Shown here: positions 1 to 10,999 of the stretch, piece by piece
Layout: every line of letters starts with the position of its first letter
How positions within the stretch are numbered: position 1 is the stretch's first letter
Assembly (NCBI GenBank): GCA_907165275.2
Contig: OU015664.1
Span: 10,936,001 to 11,000,000, forward strand
DNA length: 64,000 bases
Origin: Zygaena filipendulae
Lineage: Eukaryota > Arthropoda > Insecta > Lepidoptera > Zygaenidae
Direction of reading: 5' to 3'
Translations under genes and position numbers: made by a program
Notes under the pieces: generated by a model
Database searches by the model: none
The model's input: the letters and a program-made list of their open reading frames with translations, nothing else
What the model was told of the DNA's origin: nothing

Positions 1-1063
1 TCGAGACGTTCTAAGACTTGATGGAGAAGCTTCTTATGGTTGTTTTCATCTTCAGAAAATAGGAGAATGTCGTCGACGAAACAGAAACAGTCTTCTATAC
101 CTCGGAGAACTTGATGCATGAATCTTTGAAAGGTTTGACTTGCGTTGCGTAGACCGAACGTCATGCATGTAAATTCGTATAGCCCGAACGGAGTGATTAT
201 GGCTGTTTTCTGTGCATCTTCTTTACTCGCCATGGGAATCCAGTAGTAAGCCATCTTGAGATCAAGTTTCGAAAATATTTTTTGTTGTTGAGTGGGTACG
301 TGAAATCTTGAATGCGTGGTATCGGATAGCGATCGGGTTGCGTCACTGCGTTTAATCTTCGGTAGTCGCCGCATACACGAAGTCCGCCGTCTTTTTTCGT
401 GACGACGTGTAGAGGGCTGGCCCATGGACTGCTTGAAGGTCTGCAAATGCCAATCTCCATCATCCGATCAAAATCGGCTTTTGCGGCGTTGTATTTGTCG
501 GGCGGTAGAGGGCGGGCGCGTGCCGAAAGCGGAGGACCCGTCGTTTCGATGTGATGTGCGACGTCATGTTTGGCTGGCTGCTTAAGAGACATGGGTCGGA
601 GAACGCCAGGAAAATGCTTCAAGATATCGTGATATTGTTGGTCGGAGCTCACGATGCGAATGGACTCGGCGGTTGTTGATACTTCAGTGGCGTCGACGGT
701 AAGCTTGGTTTCGTCGTCGACTAATTTTTTTCTGTGAAGATCCACAAGGAGCTTGTAGTGACGTAAGAAGTCTGCACCCAATATGGAAGTCTTCACGTCT
801 GCGACAATAAATGTCCAGGTGAAACTGCGCCGTAGTCCCAGGTTGAGCTTGATTGTTTTCTCGCCGTAGGTATTTATCGGTGTGTTGTTTGCCGCGTAAA
901 GTTTGTAGGTATGTGCGGCCTTTTTCTTAGTTTTCGATGTTGCAGCCCAAACAGATATATCTGCGCCAGTGTCCACGAGGAAACGTTCGTGTGAGTCGCG
1001 ATCATGAACACAAAGGCGGTTGCTGATCTTGGGGACACCGACGTCCGCCGCGGTCGGTGTCGA
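1..1063 (-). pseudogene. Ty3/Gypsy pol fragment (protease and reverse transcriptase), frameshifted
   Basis: Read on the minus strand. The upper part codes for an aspartic protease with LVDTGADIS near 955-981 and a second ILGADFL motif. It runs into the reverse transcriptase N-terminus: SSPWASPLHVV, then KKDGGLRVCGDYRRLN, then YPIPRIQDF. At the T-run 278-283 (A-run on the coding strand) one base appears to be missing and the frame shifts. The second frame continues with KLDLKMAY, ITPFGLYEF and the catalytic FVDDIL at 63-80. Order and motifs are those of Ty3/Gypsy. RNase H and integrase would lie beyond the left edge. No LTR is seen. The upstream gag uses another frame, as is usual. The copy is inactive. 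Confidence 0.9.
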
Positions 1064-1065
1064 CG

Positions 1066-1845
1066 TTAGTTTTCCGACGTCTTGTTACGTTGTGCGCACG
1101 GTGACTCGCAGCGTGTTGGCTTCTTGCCAAACTTGTGATGGTATCTGCATAACCACGTAGGATCGCCAGGCTTCACACGGGATGATGATGAGCGTGAGTG
1201 AGAGCGGTAGCGTCCGCGAAATGGTTGACGAGATGTTTGACGCGTGGTATGCCGTGCTCGCAATTCCGCCACTTGTAATGTGAGTTTTTCCAATCTTGAT
1301 AGGATCTCTGAGTGCGGTGGCTCGCAGGTGCTGTTAGATGATGCTGCTGAATAGGTTTCGTTTGATACTGCTGCCACGGTGTTGACGGGCGTGCTCCCGA
1401 CGTACTCCATCATCCTGTCTGCCATTGCTGCTAACGTGTCGAGTGAGGATTCTTTGTTGATAGAGAGTACGCAGCGACAGTGGGCTGGCACGTGATTGAG
1501 CCACTCGATCTTCAAGCCTTCTTCAGTGATGAGGCCGTTATTGAGTTCTCTCATTTTTCGTAGCAGCACGCTGGGTTTCTGGTCGCCGATGCCTAAACCG
1601 CTGATGAGCTTCTGAAAGTTCTCGACTTCTGATTTTTCGTACACGGTGAGTAGTCGATTTTTCACGGCTTCATATTTCCCTTTCTCAGGTGGGCTGTATA
1701 GTAGGTCGGTGATGTGCTGTAGATCGGCCGGTTCTAGCTTCGAAAGGACGTATCTGTATTTTTGGTCATCTGATGTCTTCAAGGGATCGATGACTGCCTC
1801 AAACTGGACGAACCAGGCTCTGGGAACGGTGCGCCAAAATGGTGT
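1066..1845 (-). pseudogene. Ty3/Gypsy gag fragment, 5' truncated
   Basis: An open frame of 290 codons (1066-1938). The part from about 1845 downward matches the gag typical of insect Ty3/Gypsy elements: PRAWFVQFEAVIDPL, then KYRYVLSKLEP, then DLLYSPPEKGKYEAVKNRLL, then a His/Cys-containing tail (WLCRYHHKFGKKPTRC). The first ~30 residues of the frame are not gag; they read through the hairpin at 1855-1910. So the gag N-terminus is lost. It overlaps or abuts the pol frame at about 1066. Confidence 0.85.
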
Positions 1846-1854
1846 GCACACTCT

Positions 1855-1910
1855 CCACATTAACGCGAGAATCTTGCGAGATCCCGCTCCACATTCTCGC
1901 GTGAATGTGG
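1855..1910. repeat. 18-bp inverted repeat at the truncated gag end
   Basis: Arms 1855-1872 and 1893-1910 pair with one mismatch (CCACATTAACGCGAGAAT against its complement), with a 20-base loop. It sits exactly where gag homology stops, so it may be the rearrangement scar. GTGTGCACAC just beside it is also palindromic. Confidence 0.6.
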
Positions 1911-1990
1911 AGCGGGCTAAAAAAGTGCTTCGCCGCAAATACTATAGATTCCGAAGTTGACACTTTTTTAAAATAGTATCTACTGCATAC

Positions 1991-2563
1991 GACCCGATTG
2001 GCGCAGTAGGTTCCGGGTTCGATTCCCGGCGGGAGTGGACTTTGTGTGATGAACACAGCGTTCCATTTTTCAGTCTGGGCGTGTATTTATATATCTATAT
2101 TATGATATACAACGTGTTAATGAATTAACTGAAAACTAGAAAGTAGTTTGCTCAGAATCAACTAGCGAATCGATCGCACTATGTTTTAATATAGGTTATA
2201 TTTTTTCATTTTTTCTAGCCATGTCTAAATTATTTACAATACAATATTTGGCGCGTACGCCGCCCGCAGCAAAAAAATTCGAACCGGTAGGCGCAGGCGT
2301 AGCGCTTGGAATTTCGTAGATAGGTCACCTCCAAACTAATGTTGAATAACTTTTAAAGTATTAATTTTTTCGACATAAAATATATTTTAATCTTATTATT
2401 GTTTATTTTTTTAAATGGGGTGTATCAGGGTTTCAGTTAATTCATTAACACGTTGTATATGTAATGATGTGTAGTATATAACGTTTGCTTGGTTTCCACG
2501 ATACAAGCTTATAGCTTAGTGTGGGATCGAGTAGATCTGTGTGTTGTGAAGTGGATTATTATA
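1991..2563 (+). mobile_element. tRNA-derived SINE, split by a family B MITE
   Basis: Starts GACCCGATTGGCGCAGTAGG and reaches the B-box-like GGTTCGATTCC. Compared with the second copy at 46572 it has lost about 30 bases between the A and B boxes. The body resumes at 2457 after the family B insertion and runs through CGTTTGCTTGGTTTCCAC and TAGCTTAGTGTGGGATCGAG to a short ATT tail. The intact copy at 46.57 kb gives the empty site. Confidence 0.8.
2109..2456 (+). mobile_element. Family B MITE, copy 1
   Basis: Terminal inverted repeats of at least 20 bases: ACAACGTGTTAATGAATTAA at the left and its complement at the right. The flanks read TA on both sides, which fits a Tc1/mariner-type TA duplication. 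About 348 bp, no coding capacity. Interior holds GGCGCGTACGCCGCCCG and a GTAGGCGC/GGCGTAGCGC GC-rich core. Inserted into the SINE. Confidence 0.85.
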
Positions 2564-2566
2564 CTA

Positions 2567-2777
2567 CTAGTTGTGCCCCGCGGTTTCACCCGCGTCAATT
2601 TCAGAGGTCCCGCGGGAATTCCGGGATGAAAAGAACCCTATGTGTTAATCTGATGTATAAGCTATATTATTGTATGGTTCCATTTAAATCCATCCAGTAG
2701 TTTTTGCGTGAACGAGTAACGAACATCCATCCATCCATACATACTTACAAACTTTCACGTTTACAATATTAGTAGGA
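2567..2777 (-). mobile_element. Helitron-like element Hel-1
   Basis: On the minus strand it starts TCCTACTAATATTGTAAACG and ends CGCGGGTGAAACCGCGGGGCACAACTAG, next to T. The 3' hairpin CCGCG/CGCGG lies ~10 bases before CTAG. Includes (GGAT)n near the 5' end. No coding capacity, about 210 bp. It sits in the tail of the SINE. Confidence 0.8.
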
Positions 2778-3357
2778 AGTAGGATAAGTGGGATTACTAT
2801 ACCAATGTAGTATGTCTATTTCCAATGCATCCGGTGGTAGTGGGTAAAAAGAAATCAGGTCAGTAGTAAATTCAAATAATAATATTTATTACAGAAACGA
2901 AATAAACACCAATTTATATGTATATTTCATTGTTTTTTATACGACACATGCTGTTTTGTCATTTTTATTTTATTTTATTAACAACATATTCAATCCGTAC
3001 CGATTACAATTATAGTAGGTACAGTAATTATTTTTCTTATAAATTTAATTATAATAAGTTAATAATTATATTAATTAATTAATTAATTAGTTACTTAAAT
3101 GAATTCGAACACACAACATGCGGCTATCGATAAATATTCTACACACACATGTACAATCTTTGATTATTTCGCTAGTGTATTGACACCAAAGGGCTAATTA
3201 TATTCTGCTATACAAAATTAATAGAATTATTATTAGGCATAGAACGGCATAGGTTAGGTACGCTGCACGAATTTGAAATGAAACTATGGTCTATGACGTT
3301 TTGCTCCATTATTGTAAAAATTTAAACAATCCCTATCTCTATATTTCACCCTTTCCG
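2778..3357. other. AT-rich spacer, nothing recognised
   Basis: No frame, RNA or repeat termini that I can support. Contains TTAATTAATTAATTAATTA near 3070. Confidence 0.6.
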
Positions 3358-3536
3358 CCGCACTCAGAGTCGACTTTAATGATTACTTAGTTAAGTATAG
3401 ATTTTTAAAACAAAACTGCCGCAATCAGACAAGTTTAATAAATTAATGTTAATTGGCATTTAACTAATTAAGTTACATCTCGTTAAAAATCTTTACTTAA
3501 CTAAGTAATCATTAAAGTCGACTCTGAGTGCGGCCG
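3358..3536. mobile_element. Family D MITE, copy 1
   Basis: Ends pair over about 40 bp: CCGCACTCAGAGTCGACTTT...TTACTTAGTTAAG at the left and its complement, ending GAGTGCGGCCG, at the right. About 180 bp. The interior (AACTGCCGCAATCAGAC, TTGGCATTTAACTAATTAAG) is shared with the copies at 39.1, 53.9 and 60.1 kb. Confidence 0.8.
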
Positions 3537-3710
3537 TTAGACTCCATGCCGTAAGTGTCACGGCAGTGACATACTTGAGAAGGAAAACTATACCGAATGA
3601 AAAAATAGTGCTTGCAACTTTTACACGCCGTTGAATTCAAACTTCTTCGGCATAGAAAATGAAATGGAACTGACTGAAATAACCTTATAGATCACAAACA
3701 AACGATCAAG

Positions 3711-4620
3711 GGTCCGTTTATATGTACAAACATTGAGCGTGCCAGACACGTTCCGTCACAGACATCGACAGACGCCGTTTATTTACATCTGAGCGTGCCA
3801 GACACGTTCCGTGGCAGACGCCGATCGACACCGTTTATTTACAATGCTACTGCTACACCTGCGTGTTAACGCGTAAATTAGTGCGCTAATTATGGCATTA
3901 CGTAGATGTGGCCAACATTTTAACGGGTTAACTTACTAACGGCATTACTAATGACGTTAAACGTTAAACGATAGCTCGGGTGTCGGTTTTGGACACATCA
4001 AAGGGTTTTAGCGCGTTATTTAGCGCACTAAGCGGTGTTGGCTACATTAACGCCTTCTCATTCTGCGTGGCGCACGCGCGGAGCAAGACTGTATTTACTT
4101 TGTTTTGGCGGTAACAATAAAAATACGACAATGGAATGGTCTAAAATTACAGCTGCTTCTACCTCCATTGGAAAAAAAACAGCTGTTTGAAGCTTCGACC
4201 TCCATTTTGTGTTAACTCGTTATTTCACTAGAAATTAACGCTTAAGGCACGTTGCAAACTAAATGTAGCCAACACGTATTTTAATGCCTTAATTAACGCG
4301 TAGTTGGATATTAACATCAACGTTAACGTTAACGCAGGTGGAGCAGTAGCATAAAAGACGTCTGCACGGTGCCGATGCTCTATTCACACTGCTCGGCATG
4401 TAGCCACAGACACGCACAGATATGAACGGCGCAGACAAAATATTCTTTCCGCGAACACTGGCCGGGCACGGTCCGTGTCTGTTGGCGTCTGGCGCGGCCG
4501 TGTTACGATAGATACGAATACCTACGTTACTACACACTGTATTGAAGAATATTATTTTGTCTGCGACGGAACGTGTCTGACACGCTCAATGTCTGTAGAC
4601 TAGATACATATGAATGGACC
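3711..4620. mobile_element. Family E element with ~55-bp inverted repeats
   Basis: The left end GGTCCGTTTATATGTAC...CATTGAGCGTGCCAGACACG and the right end CGTGTCTGACACGCTCAATG...GAATGGACC are inverted repeats. The left arm is partly duplicated in tandem (3732-3785 and 3790-3842: GAGCGTGCCAGACACGTTCC). No coding capacity. Carries family F inside. The right-arm sequence CACTGTATTGAAGAATATTA recurs at 39.08 kb. Confidence 0.7.
3844..4352. mobile_element. Family F element nested in E
   Basis: Ends ATGCTACTGCTACACCTGCG and CGCAGGTGGAGCAGTAGCAT are inverted repeats. Farther in, TTAACGCGTAAATTAGTGCG is mirrored less exactly. Interior has many TTAACG/CGTTAA words and two ACAGCTG boxes near 4150-4190. 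509 bp, non-coding. Target duplication not resolved. Confidence 0.65.
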
Positions 4621-5157
4621 TTAAACAAAAAAAAAATACATTGACCGGAAATTGGAAGCACCTAGGTAATTTCCGTCACGCTAGCGCCCTCACGTTTCGA
4701 CATCCAACGCGTTCAGTTATCCTTAAGCTGTGCCTAAAGAATTTTTGCTACAAAATTGTATTAGCCCACGCTTCAAGCATTCTCACACGGCTTCATACCA
4801 ATATTTATTTGTAAATCAAAGTGAGGCATCATAAAAATCCACGATCCACATTTTCCATTAAACGCTTTATGGCCTCGAGCCGAGCCGGCTTAACGTATAT
4901 GTATTCATGAGAGTTTTCCCTCAACAGCAACCGCTAAAAAAGATTTCTAACATTCCTTTTACGGAAATGTTCTCATAAAACATTTATACTCGTATAGGCT
5001 GTTTCACAATGGCCCAAAAAGCTTTGTCTGACAAACAAGTGTGCTATTTTGAGAGATTTTCAACACAAATACCATGAAACCGTCTCGATCTGACAAGTTT
5101 GTTCGACAACTAGCTATATGTCTCTTTCTGTACCCCTGACTTCCTGTATGCAAAATC
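4621..5157. other. Spacer, nothing recognised
   Basis: The short frame at 4614-4814 begins inside the family E terminus and has no recognisable protein features. No RNA gene seen. Confidence 0.5.
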
Positions 5158-5342
5158 ATGAGGTTTCATCTGCGTTAAGTTCGGAGTTCCCGCGGAAATT
5201 CCGGGATAAAAAGTACTTTATGGCCTTTTGTGTACTCCGACAACGTGTATGCTAATTTCATGACGATCGGTTGAGTAGTTAAGGCGTGAAAGGTAACAGA
5301 CAGACTGAGTTACTTTCCCATTTATACGAATATTAGTATAGA
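5158..5342 (-). mobile_element. Helitron-like element Hel-2, 3' end decayed
   Basis: Minus-strand copy. The terminal CTAG is lost, but CTGCGTTAAGTTCGGAGTTCCCGCGG and the 5' end TCTATACTAATATTCGTATA are clear. Confidence 0.6.
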
Positions 5343-5402
5343 TTGAGGGTAAGCATCGAAATAAAATATAACATTAAAGTTTTACCCCTTGCCCACAGCG
5401 GA

Positions 5403-5506
5403 GGTGGCAAAATCAAATGGTAGACAACATAACAAGTTGGCCACAGCTATCAGCGGCGCGAGCTGTGGCCGACTTCTTATGTTGTCTACCATTTGTTTTT
5501 GCCGCC
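5403..5506. repeat. 46-bp arm hairpin
   Basis: GGTGGCAAAATCAAATGGTA... (5403-5448) pairs with 5461-5506 with few mismatches; the loop is 12 bases (ATCAGCGGCGCG). A GCC/GCCACC-rich run follows to 5530. If transcribed it would be a long stable stem-loop. Could be a tiny fold-back element; no target duplication noticed. Confidence 0.65.
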
Positions 5507-5792
5507 GCCGCCGCCACCACCGCTGCCGCAAAGACTGTGGCAAGGCCCTTATTGCGTTCTACCTACGTGATGTTTCTCCAAACATATAGAGAGAAATTCA
5601 AAACAAATCATGCAAGCGTGCATTATTTCCTTTCAAATACTTATCTTCAATCTGGAAAGTCGTCTCTAGTCGCCTAACTTGCTATCCCGTTATTATCATC
5701 TCATTCAAATTTGCAATGATTTTTGAATGATTCGCGTAAGAAAAACGAACAATTTTTTACATATTATTATTACATAATTATCATATTGTATG

Positions 5793-6140
5793 ATACGTGT
5801 TAATGAATTAACTGAAAACTAGAAAGTAGTTTGCTCAGAATCAACTAGCGAATCGATCGCACTATGTTTTAATATAGGTTAAATTTTTTCATTTTCATCA
5901 GCCCATGTTTGAATTATTTATAATACAATATTTGGCGGGTACGCCGCCCGCAGCAAAAAAAATCGCACCGGTAGGCGCGGGCGTAGCGCTTGGAATTTCG
6001 TAGATAGGTCAACTCCAAACTAATGTTGAATAACTTTTAAAGTATAAATTTTTTCGACATAAAATATATTTGAATCATATTATTGTTTATTTTTTAAAAT
6101 GGGGTGTATCAGGTTTTCAGTTAATTTATTAGCACGTTGT
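5793..6140 (+). mobile_element. Family B MITE, copy 2
   Basis: Same orientation as copy 1 and closely similar along its length. The left tip is eroded (GATACGTGTTAATG in place of ACAACGTGTTAATG). Right end is AGCACGTTGT followed by TA. Confidence 0.8.
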
Positions 6141-7042
6141 ATAGGTATTATATATTTTGAATGATAGACACAAAATATATTATTACCTACTTAATATGTG
6201 AATAACTATATTTATAATTTTTATGGGTAACTTACTCGTACACAACAATATTGCTATATGTTTAAATTAGTCTGGTATAAAATGTTTAAAAGTAAGTGTT
6301 GTTACAACGCTTGTGCTTCGTTTCGGATTAATTACAAATAGATCAATAGCTATATTTTTAATAAAATAAACGATCTATCGATCTAATTAAAATATTTAAC
6401 CATAGTTATATTTATCGACAGTTACACTAAATTATTGCAGAAATGAAACTTACAAAAAGAATCATTACACAAAAAATTACCGATTTTTTTTGTGCAATTA
6501 ATACAACATACTTATAAGTGAATTGCGCAGTTTTCGCAGTTATTTTTATAAATATACGAGCTTAATTTTCAGAAATACTTAATGTTATTCAGCTCCAAAT
6601 CCATCCAATCTAAACTAAGGTTAAACAACGAATAAAATGCTTGTAAAAATTAAAAACAAAACCTGAACAATGGAGAAAAGATAACTGATTCCAAATATAT
6701 ACACATATGTAAATGCCGCTTAATACAAATAGCGATATTAATATATTATATATAGCTTCATCGATAATTATTTGGGTTTTTTGGTAACGTAATTATAAAA
6801 AAAAAAAACAGAAATCAAATAATAATGAATGACAAACATAATTTTATTAGGTATGTGGATACTTCGTGTACCGCCTCTTTACGCTCCTAAATAAAATTAA
6901 ACACCGATAGCTTACGGCACTAAAGTGAATTCCGGAAAAACCGGAAGTGACACGTTCTTATCAGATGATACGAGATGCGAACAGAGAAGTGTCCACTACA
7001 AAAGTTCATTGTGCTATGAGAACATTTTATTATGGATAAAAC
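6141..7042. other. AT-rich spacer
   Basis: No repeat termini or coding signal that I can support. A 12-base A-run lies near 6799. Confidence 0.5.
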
Positions 7043-7249
7043 TTAAGCCGGCTCTACATTATCGCCGAGTACAGACGATTATGCGCGAGCACGATAGTGT
7101 AGAGGGCATACTCGGCTGTACTCGCCGATCGTCGTCTATGACCGCCTGCGGACTGCGACTCGTGAATTGTCGGTTTTTCGGCACGCATCAAAGGGAATCA
7201 CACGATTACACAATCAACAATCATCGGCGATAATGTAGTGCAGGCATTA
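7043..7249. mobile_element. Small MITE, family G
   Basis: Ends TTAAGCCGGCTCTACATTAT and (complement) TAATGCCTGCACTACATTAT share CTACATTATCGCCGA exactly. About 207 bp with CG-rich interior (ATACTCGGCTGTACTCGCCG). The 102-codon frame across it is not a gene. Confidence 0.65.
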
Positions 7250-8235
7250 GAGTAATTTTATTAGAGTACGCCATTGGTGGAAAATTTAATTCGGCAAAGA
7301 CAGCCGTAGGTTTATTAACCAATACTAAGTATTGAGACGTTGCGTCTACGGGGTTAACGGCGCGGCTACTCCCGTTTTTCTATCTGTCTAATCTATGATC
7401 TTACTTCAATTTATTTGTGCAAAATATAACAGATTTGCTTGGGCACAAAGGGTAAGTAAATTACCCGATCTTAGAGGAATATAGGCTTTAGTAGGTAATC
7501 TTTATTCTCTAACATCAGCGTGTGCTTGAGTTTAAGTTTGTCTGAGGGACTTTGTGTGAGGCCAAGGAATAATAGGTTCGCTTAGATAGAAAGTATAGCC
7601 AAAGCTATTTGTGGATTTTAGAGAAAAAACAAAGTTATGTTTAACTTTGTACCTATTGGTGTCATATGTCCTCTAACGTTATACTTTATTATAAATATCT
7701 AATCATCGCAATACAATTAGATAACATATTTATATTTTTATAAATTAAATTAACATTAAAAAATACCCAAAACTGATTATTTGATGATTAAATATAAAAA
7801 TAGGAACACTCTCGTCCATAAGGAAAACGATTAATAAATAAACAATAGGTAATATAAATTAATAAAACTAAAATGGACCAGCCATTTTTAATCATAATTC
7901 TAAATTATATTTGAATATACAAAGCGTAGTAACCTACATAAATACAAAATGTATAACATAGCTCTAGACAAAAGTTAAAGGTTACTAAACGTGGTCTCTA
8001 TAATAAAGGTACATTATAATTGAAAGATAGATACTTTTTTACTTATACTAAGCATTTGTAAAGTTCAATTTTGTCGATAAATTCGCGAGTTCCTCGATCT
8101 TTACAATGGAAATATTTTTTCTACTTCCAAACTCTAAATTCCAAAACTTTGGCGGCGCTGTACTCCATAAACATAAACTTTTCGGTCAGCATAAATTGAA
8201 CATTGTAGGTACATAATAAAAAAGCGTAGCTATAT
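7250..8235. other. Spacer, nothing recognised
   Basis: AT-rich, no repeats with visible ends, no plausible coding frame. Confidence 0.5.
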
Positions 8236-8485
8236 ACAACGTAATAACGAATTAAATGAAAACTAGAAAGTAATTTACTCAGAATCGACTTCGGAATCGA
8301 TCGCCCCATGTTTTAATATAGGTTATAATATAATATTTTCATTTTTACTAGCCCATGGCTAAATGATTTATAATACAATATTTGGCGCGTACGCCGCCCG
8401 TAGCAAAAATCGAATCGGTCATTGACACGTAGGCGCGGGCGTAGCGCTTGAAATTTCGTAGAGAGGTCACCTCTAAACTTATCTA

Positions 8486-8608
8486 TCTATACTTATAATA
8501 AAACTGTAGAGAGGTCAATTCTGTACATTGTATATAATATATTCAAAATTAATATTGGAGGATGAATGCTGTCGATACTGATGCCAAAAATGCAATCAAT
8601 AGATTTTG

Positions 8609-8639
<31 letters not shown>

Positions 8640-8980
8640 ATGTGCACGCATAGGTCAAAAACTACTAAAGGGATTTGAACCAAACTTGGTACGATTATAG
8701 TCCATACTCCTGGACAGGTTATAAGCTATATAACATAACGCTAAGACACATAGGAGCTGAGCAGTGACGATAAATTTGAAGCAAGTCGGATGAAAATGCG
8801 CTTTCGAGCTCTTATCCTCGCATACGTTTTCTCAATCACGCAAAAACAACTGAACGGATTTGGATAAAATTTTGCATGCACGTTATCAGGGGTACAGAGA
8901 AGGACATAGGGTACTTTCATCCCGGGATTCCCTCGGGAACTCCGAAATTACCACGGGTGAAACCGCGGGGTCACAGCTAG
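8486..8980 (+). mobile_element. Helitron-like element Hel-3, longer form
   Basis: Starts TCTATACTTATAATAAAACT after an A and ends CCACGGGTGAAACCGCGGGGTCACAGCTAG before T. At 495 bp it is the longest intact form seen here; the others look like internal deletions of it. A (TCTG)7 tract is at 8611-8638. Nested in family B. Confidence 0.8.
8611..8638. repeat. (TCTG)7 microsatellite
   Basis: Seven perfect units inside Hel-3. Shorter versions occur in several other Helitron copies, so the tract is part of the element. Confidence 0.9.
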
Positions 8981-9095
8981 TGTTGAATAAATTTTAAACT
9001 GTTAATTTTTCGACATAATTTATATTTTAATCATATTATTGTTTTTTTTTTAAATGGGGTGTCAGGTTTTTGATTAATTCATTAACAAGTTGTAT

Positions 9096-9420
9096 AATAT
9101 GTAGGTACCTACTTCCTACGCATGTAGAAATTAACGTGGACTTGAACGTATTGACTTATTATTTACTGATTTTGTATTATCAGTGCTCGCCGCTTCCATT
9201 GACTGATAAAAAGTTTTTCCAATCACTGCACCAAAATAAATATAACTTCGATAAAAGTTTTTTAAACACGTTGTATATGCAACACGATTAAAATTTATTA
9301 AGCACAATAGAATACGTATCTATACATAAAAAAGTATTATAACAAAACATAAACATACATTAAATACGACAGACAAACCCAGTAATTTAATACTTCACTC
9401 ATAAATAAATATCTTTAAGG
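9096..9420. other. Spacer, nothing recognised
   Basis: AT-rich; no gene or element that I can support. Confidence 0.4.
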
Positions 9421-9872
9421 TACCAATAGGCTTGTCAACCAAATTTTAGTTTTTAGCCTGTTTTGTAGATCAATAAAAAATATTAGACACGCGTGACGTC
9501 AGAACGTGCTATATAAACTGTAGCACGGCGTGACGTCAATAATATCTCCGTTATTTTTTGAAAAAATGAAAAAAATACGTGTCCATTATTTTTATTAATC
9601 TTGAAGACGACTAAATGGACGCAGATAAGCAATAACCCACAATACTAAGTTATTGATTCAAAACGCTTTATTGACAGTTATAGAGCGTTTTTTAATTATG
9701 TGTTTACCTCATTACATTGTTTAAATACCAAAAAACATTTAAACATAAAAAAATGCTGAAACAAAATGACGATTTATGATTTTAAAACACGATTTATTCG
9801 AAATTTCTCCAATGTGGGTTAACACACTATTGCTTATCTATGTCCAAATAGAATTTGGATTTTGATACCCTT
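9421..9872. mobile_element. A'-type MITE, split by family H
   Basis: Left part holds TTTTGTAGATCAATAAAAAA and two intact TGACGTCA motifs (around 9496 and 9531), then ACGTGTCCATTATTTTTATT. After the family H insertion it resumes with AAATAGAATTTGGATTTTGA. The layout matches the diverged relative at 44.82 kb. Confidence 0.55.
9617..9845. mobile_element. Family H MITE, copy 1
   Basis: Ends GGACGCAGATAAGCAATAA and (complement) GGACATAGATAAGCAATAGT with TTAACCCACA just inside. The 4-bp duplication AAAT is present at 9613-9616 and 9846-9849. 229 bp, non-coding. Confidence 0.85.
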
Positions 9873-10417
9873 TCTTTTAATTCATTAACTCCCAAGTCCC
9901 ATAGAAGGTAGGTACCTATATTTCATGCTGTTTTTTTTATTTCCGTATAACTATGTACCTATTTGTTAAATTATAAGTAGGTATTATGTTTTATATAGTT
10001 GTTATAATATGATAAACGCGAGAAATAATTGAGTAAATATTTTTTGTTTCTAACTTGGTTATATAATGTATTTTTATGTAATATTAGAACAAAAATTTAC
10101 ATTTTACAAATTTTATATTATGTACATAGAACATTTTTTATAATAATATATTTACTTATTCAGGTAGGTATTATAATAATATGCACAACAATTTTATCAA
10201 TTGGTTACACAATAAGTACCCTTATCAAAAAGTAATTTTAAAAATGTTTACAATTATAAAATAACATATTTGTTTAGTTTAAATTGACTTTTCATAATTT
10301 AACTCACAGTGAAGTTGTGGGACTTCGACAAACATCTTACTATGTGGGTCCACAAAATGGCCGCCTTCCGCCGCCATCTTTAACCGTTTCGTTTCACAGA
10401 GCATCGCGGACGCAAGC
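9873..10417 (-). other. Probable 3' UTR region of the globin gene
   Basis: Downstream of the globin stop on the minus strand. The first ~100 bases are GC-richer than the rest (GATGGCGGCGGAAGGCGGCC). The nearest canonical AATAAA on the minus strand that I see is at 9937-9942, about 480 bases after the stop. The 3' end is therefore not fixed from sequence. Confidence 0.35.
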
Positions 10418-10576
10418 TCACGACGTCGAGTTAGGCTTGTTCCCAGACTTCTCGTAGCCTTCGATTAGTGTTTCCAGTATGAACTTTATTGTTATTTTGT
10501 AAATACTTTCTACATTAGGCGTGTAGCGATCGCCCAAAGTTGACTCTACGGCCGCCAAGAACGGAGCTTCGATTTT
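10418..10576 (-). CDS. Globin gene, exon 3 (C-terminus)
   Basis: Codes residues 143-194 and the TGA stop (10418-10420). It opens in phase 0 after the acceptor TTTCTTTTACAG (preceded by a long pyrimidine tract). It continues from ...VEYFW of exon 2 with KIEAPFLAAVESTLGDRY, then SIYKITIKFILETLIEGYEK, which fit globin helices G and H. The intron position just before it corresponds to the conserved globin intron G7.0. The last ~10 residues (GNKPNSTS) are a short polar tail. This exon is too short for a default ORF call and was found by looking for the missing G/H helices. Confidence 0.93.
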   Translation of the reverse strand, partial: KIEAPFLAAVESTLGDRYTPNVESIYKITIKFILETLIEGYEKSGNKPNSTS

Positions 10577-10620
10577 CTGTAAAAGAAAAAGAAAAAAACT
10601 TGATAAGAATAGGATTGTAT

Positions 10621-10810
10621 TCTCAATATATTATACAAGCGAATGAGTTTATTTGTTTGTTTGTTACACTTTCACGCTTTAACGGCTCACCCGATCACCA
10701 TGATATTTTGCATACACGTCAGTCCAGAGCAGGACAAATGGTACTTTTTATCCCGGTATTCCCACGGGAACTCCGAAATTAACCCGGGCAAAACCGCGGG
10801 GAACAGCTGA
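10621..10810 (+). mobile_element. Helitron-like element Hel-4 beside the exon 3 acceptor
   Basis: Starts TCTCAATATATTATACAAGC and ends AACCGCGGGGAACAGCTGA (CTAG mutated to CTGA). Antisense to the globin gene. Confidence 0.65.
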
Positions 10811-10999
10811 TAATATAAAATATATAAAACCAAAAAACTGACTGACTTGTTCGAATAAATTCAAATTCATAAAATCAAATCTCGTCGTCTTTAAGAATTA
10901 CTTTCTGCAATCCAAAATTAAAAGTACCTAAGTTATGGTTGGCAGGTATAACAACAACTCAGTCAGTATTCCTACTATTATCAGTAAAACTAACCGGTT

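Larger units (their letters stand above)
8236..9095 (+). mobile_element. Family B MITE, copy 3, split by a Helitron
   Basis: Left part 8236-8480, right part 8981-9095. Left tip ACAACGTAATAACGAATTAA, right tip TTAACAAGTTGT, flanked by TA. The sequence resumes at TGTTGAATAA exactly where other copies continue. Confidence 0.8.

Noticed and set aside
1..1845. Active endogenous retroelement
   Set aside because: Frameshift in the reverse transcriptase, lost gag start and no LTR in view.
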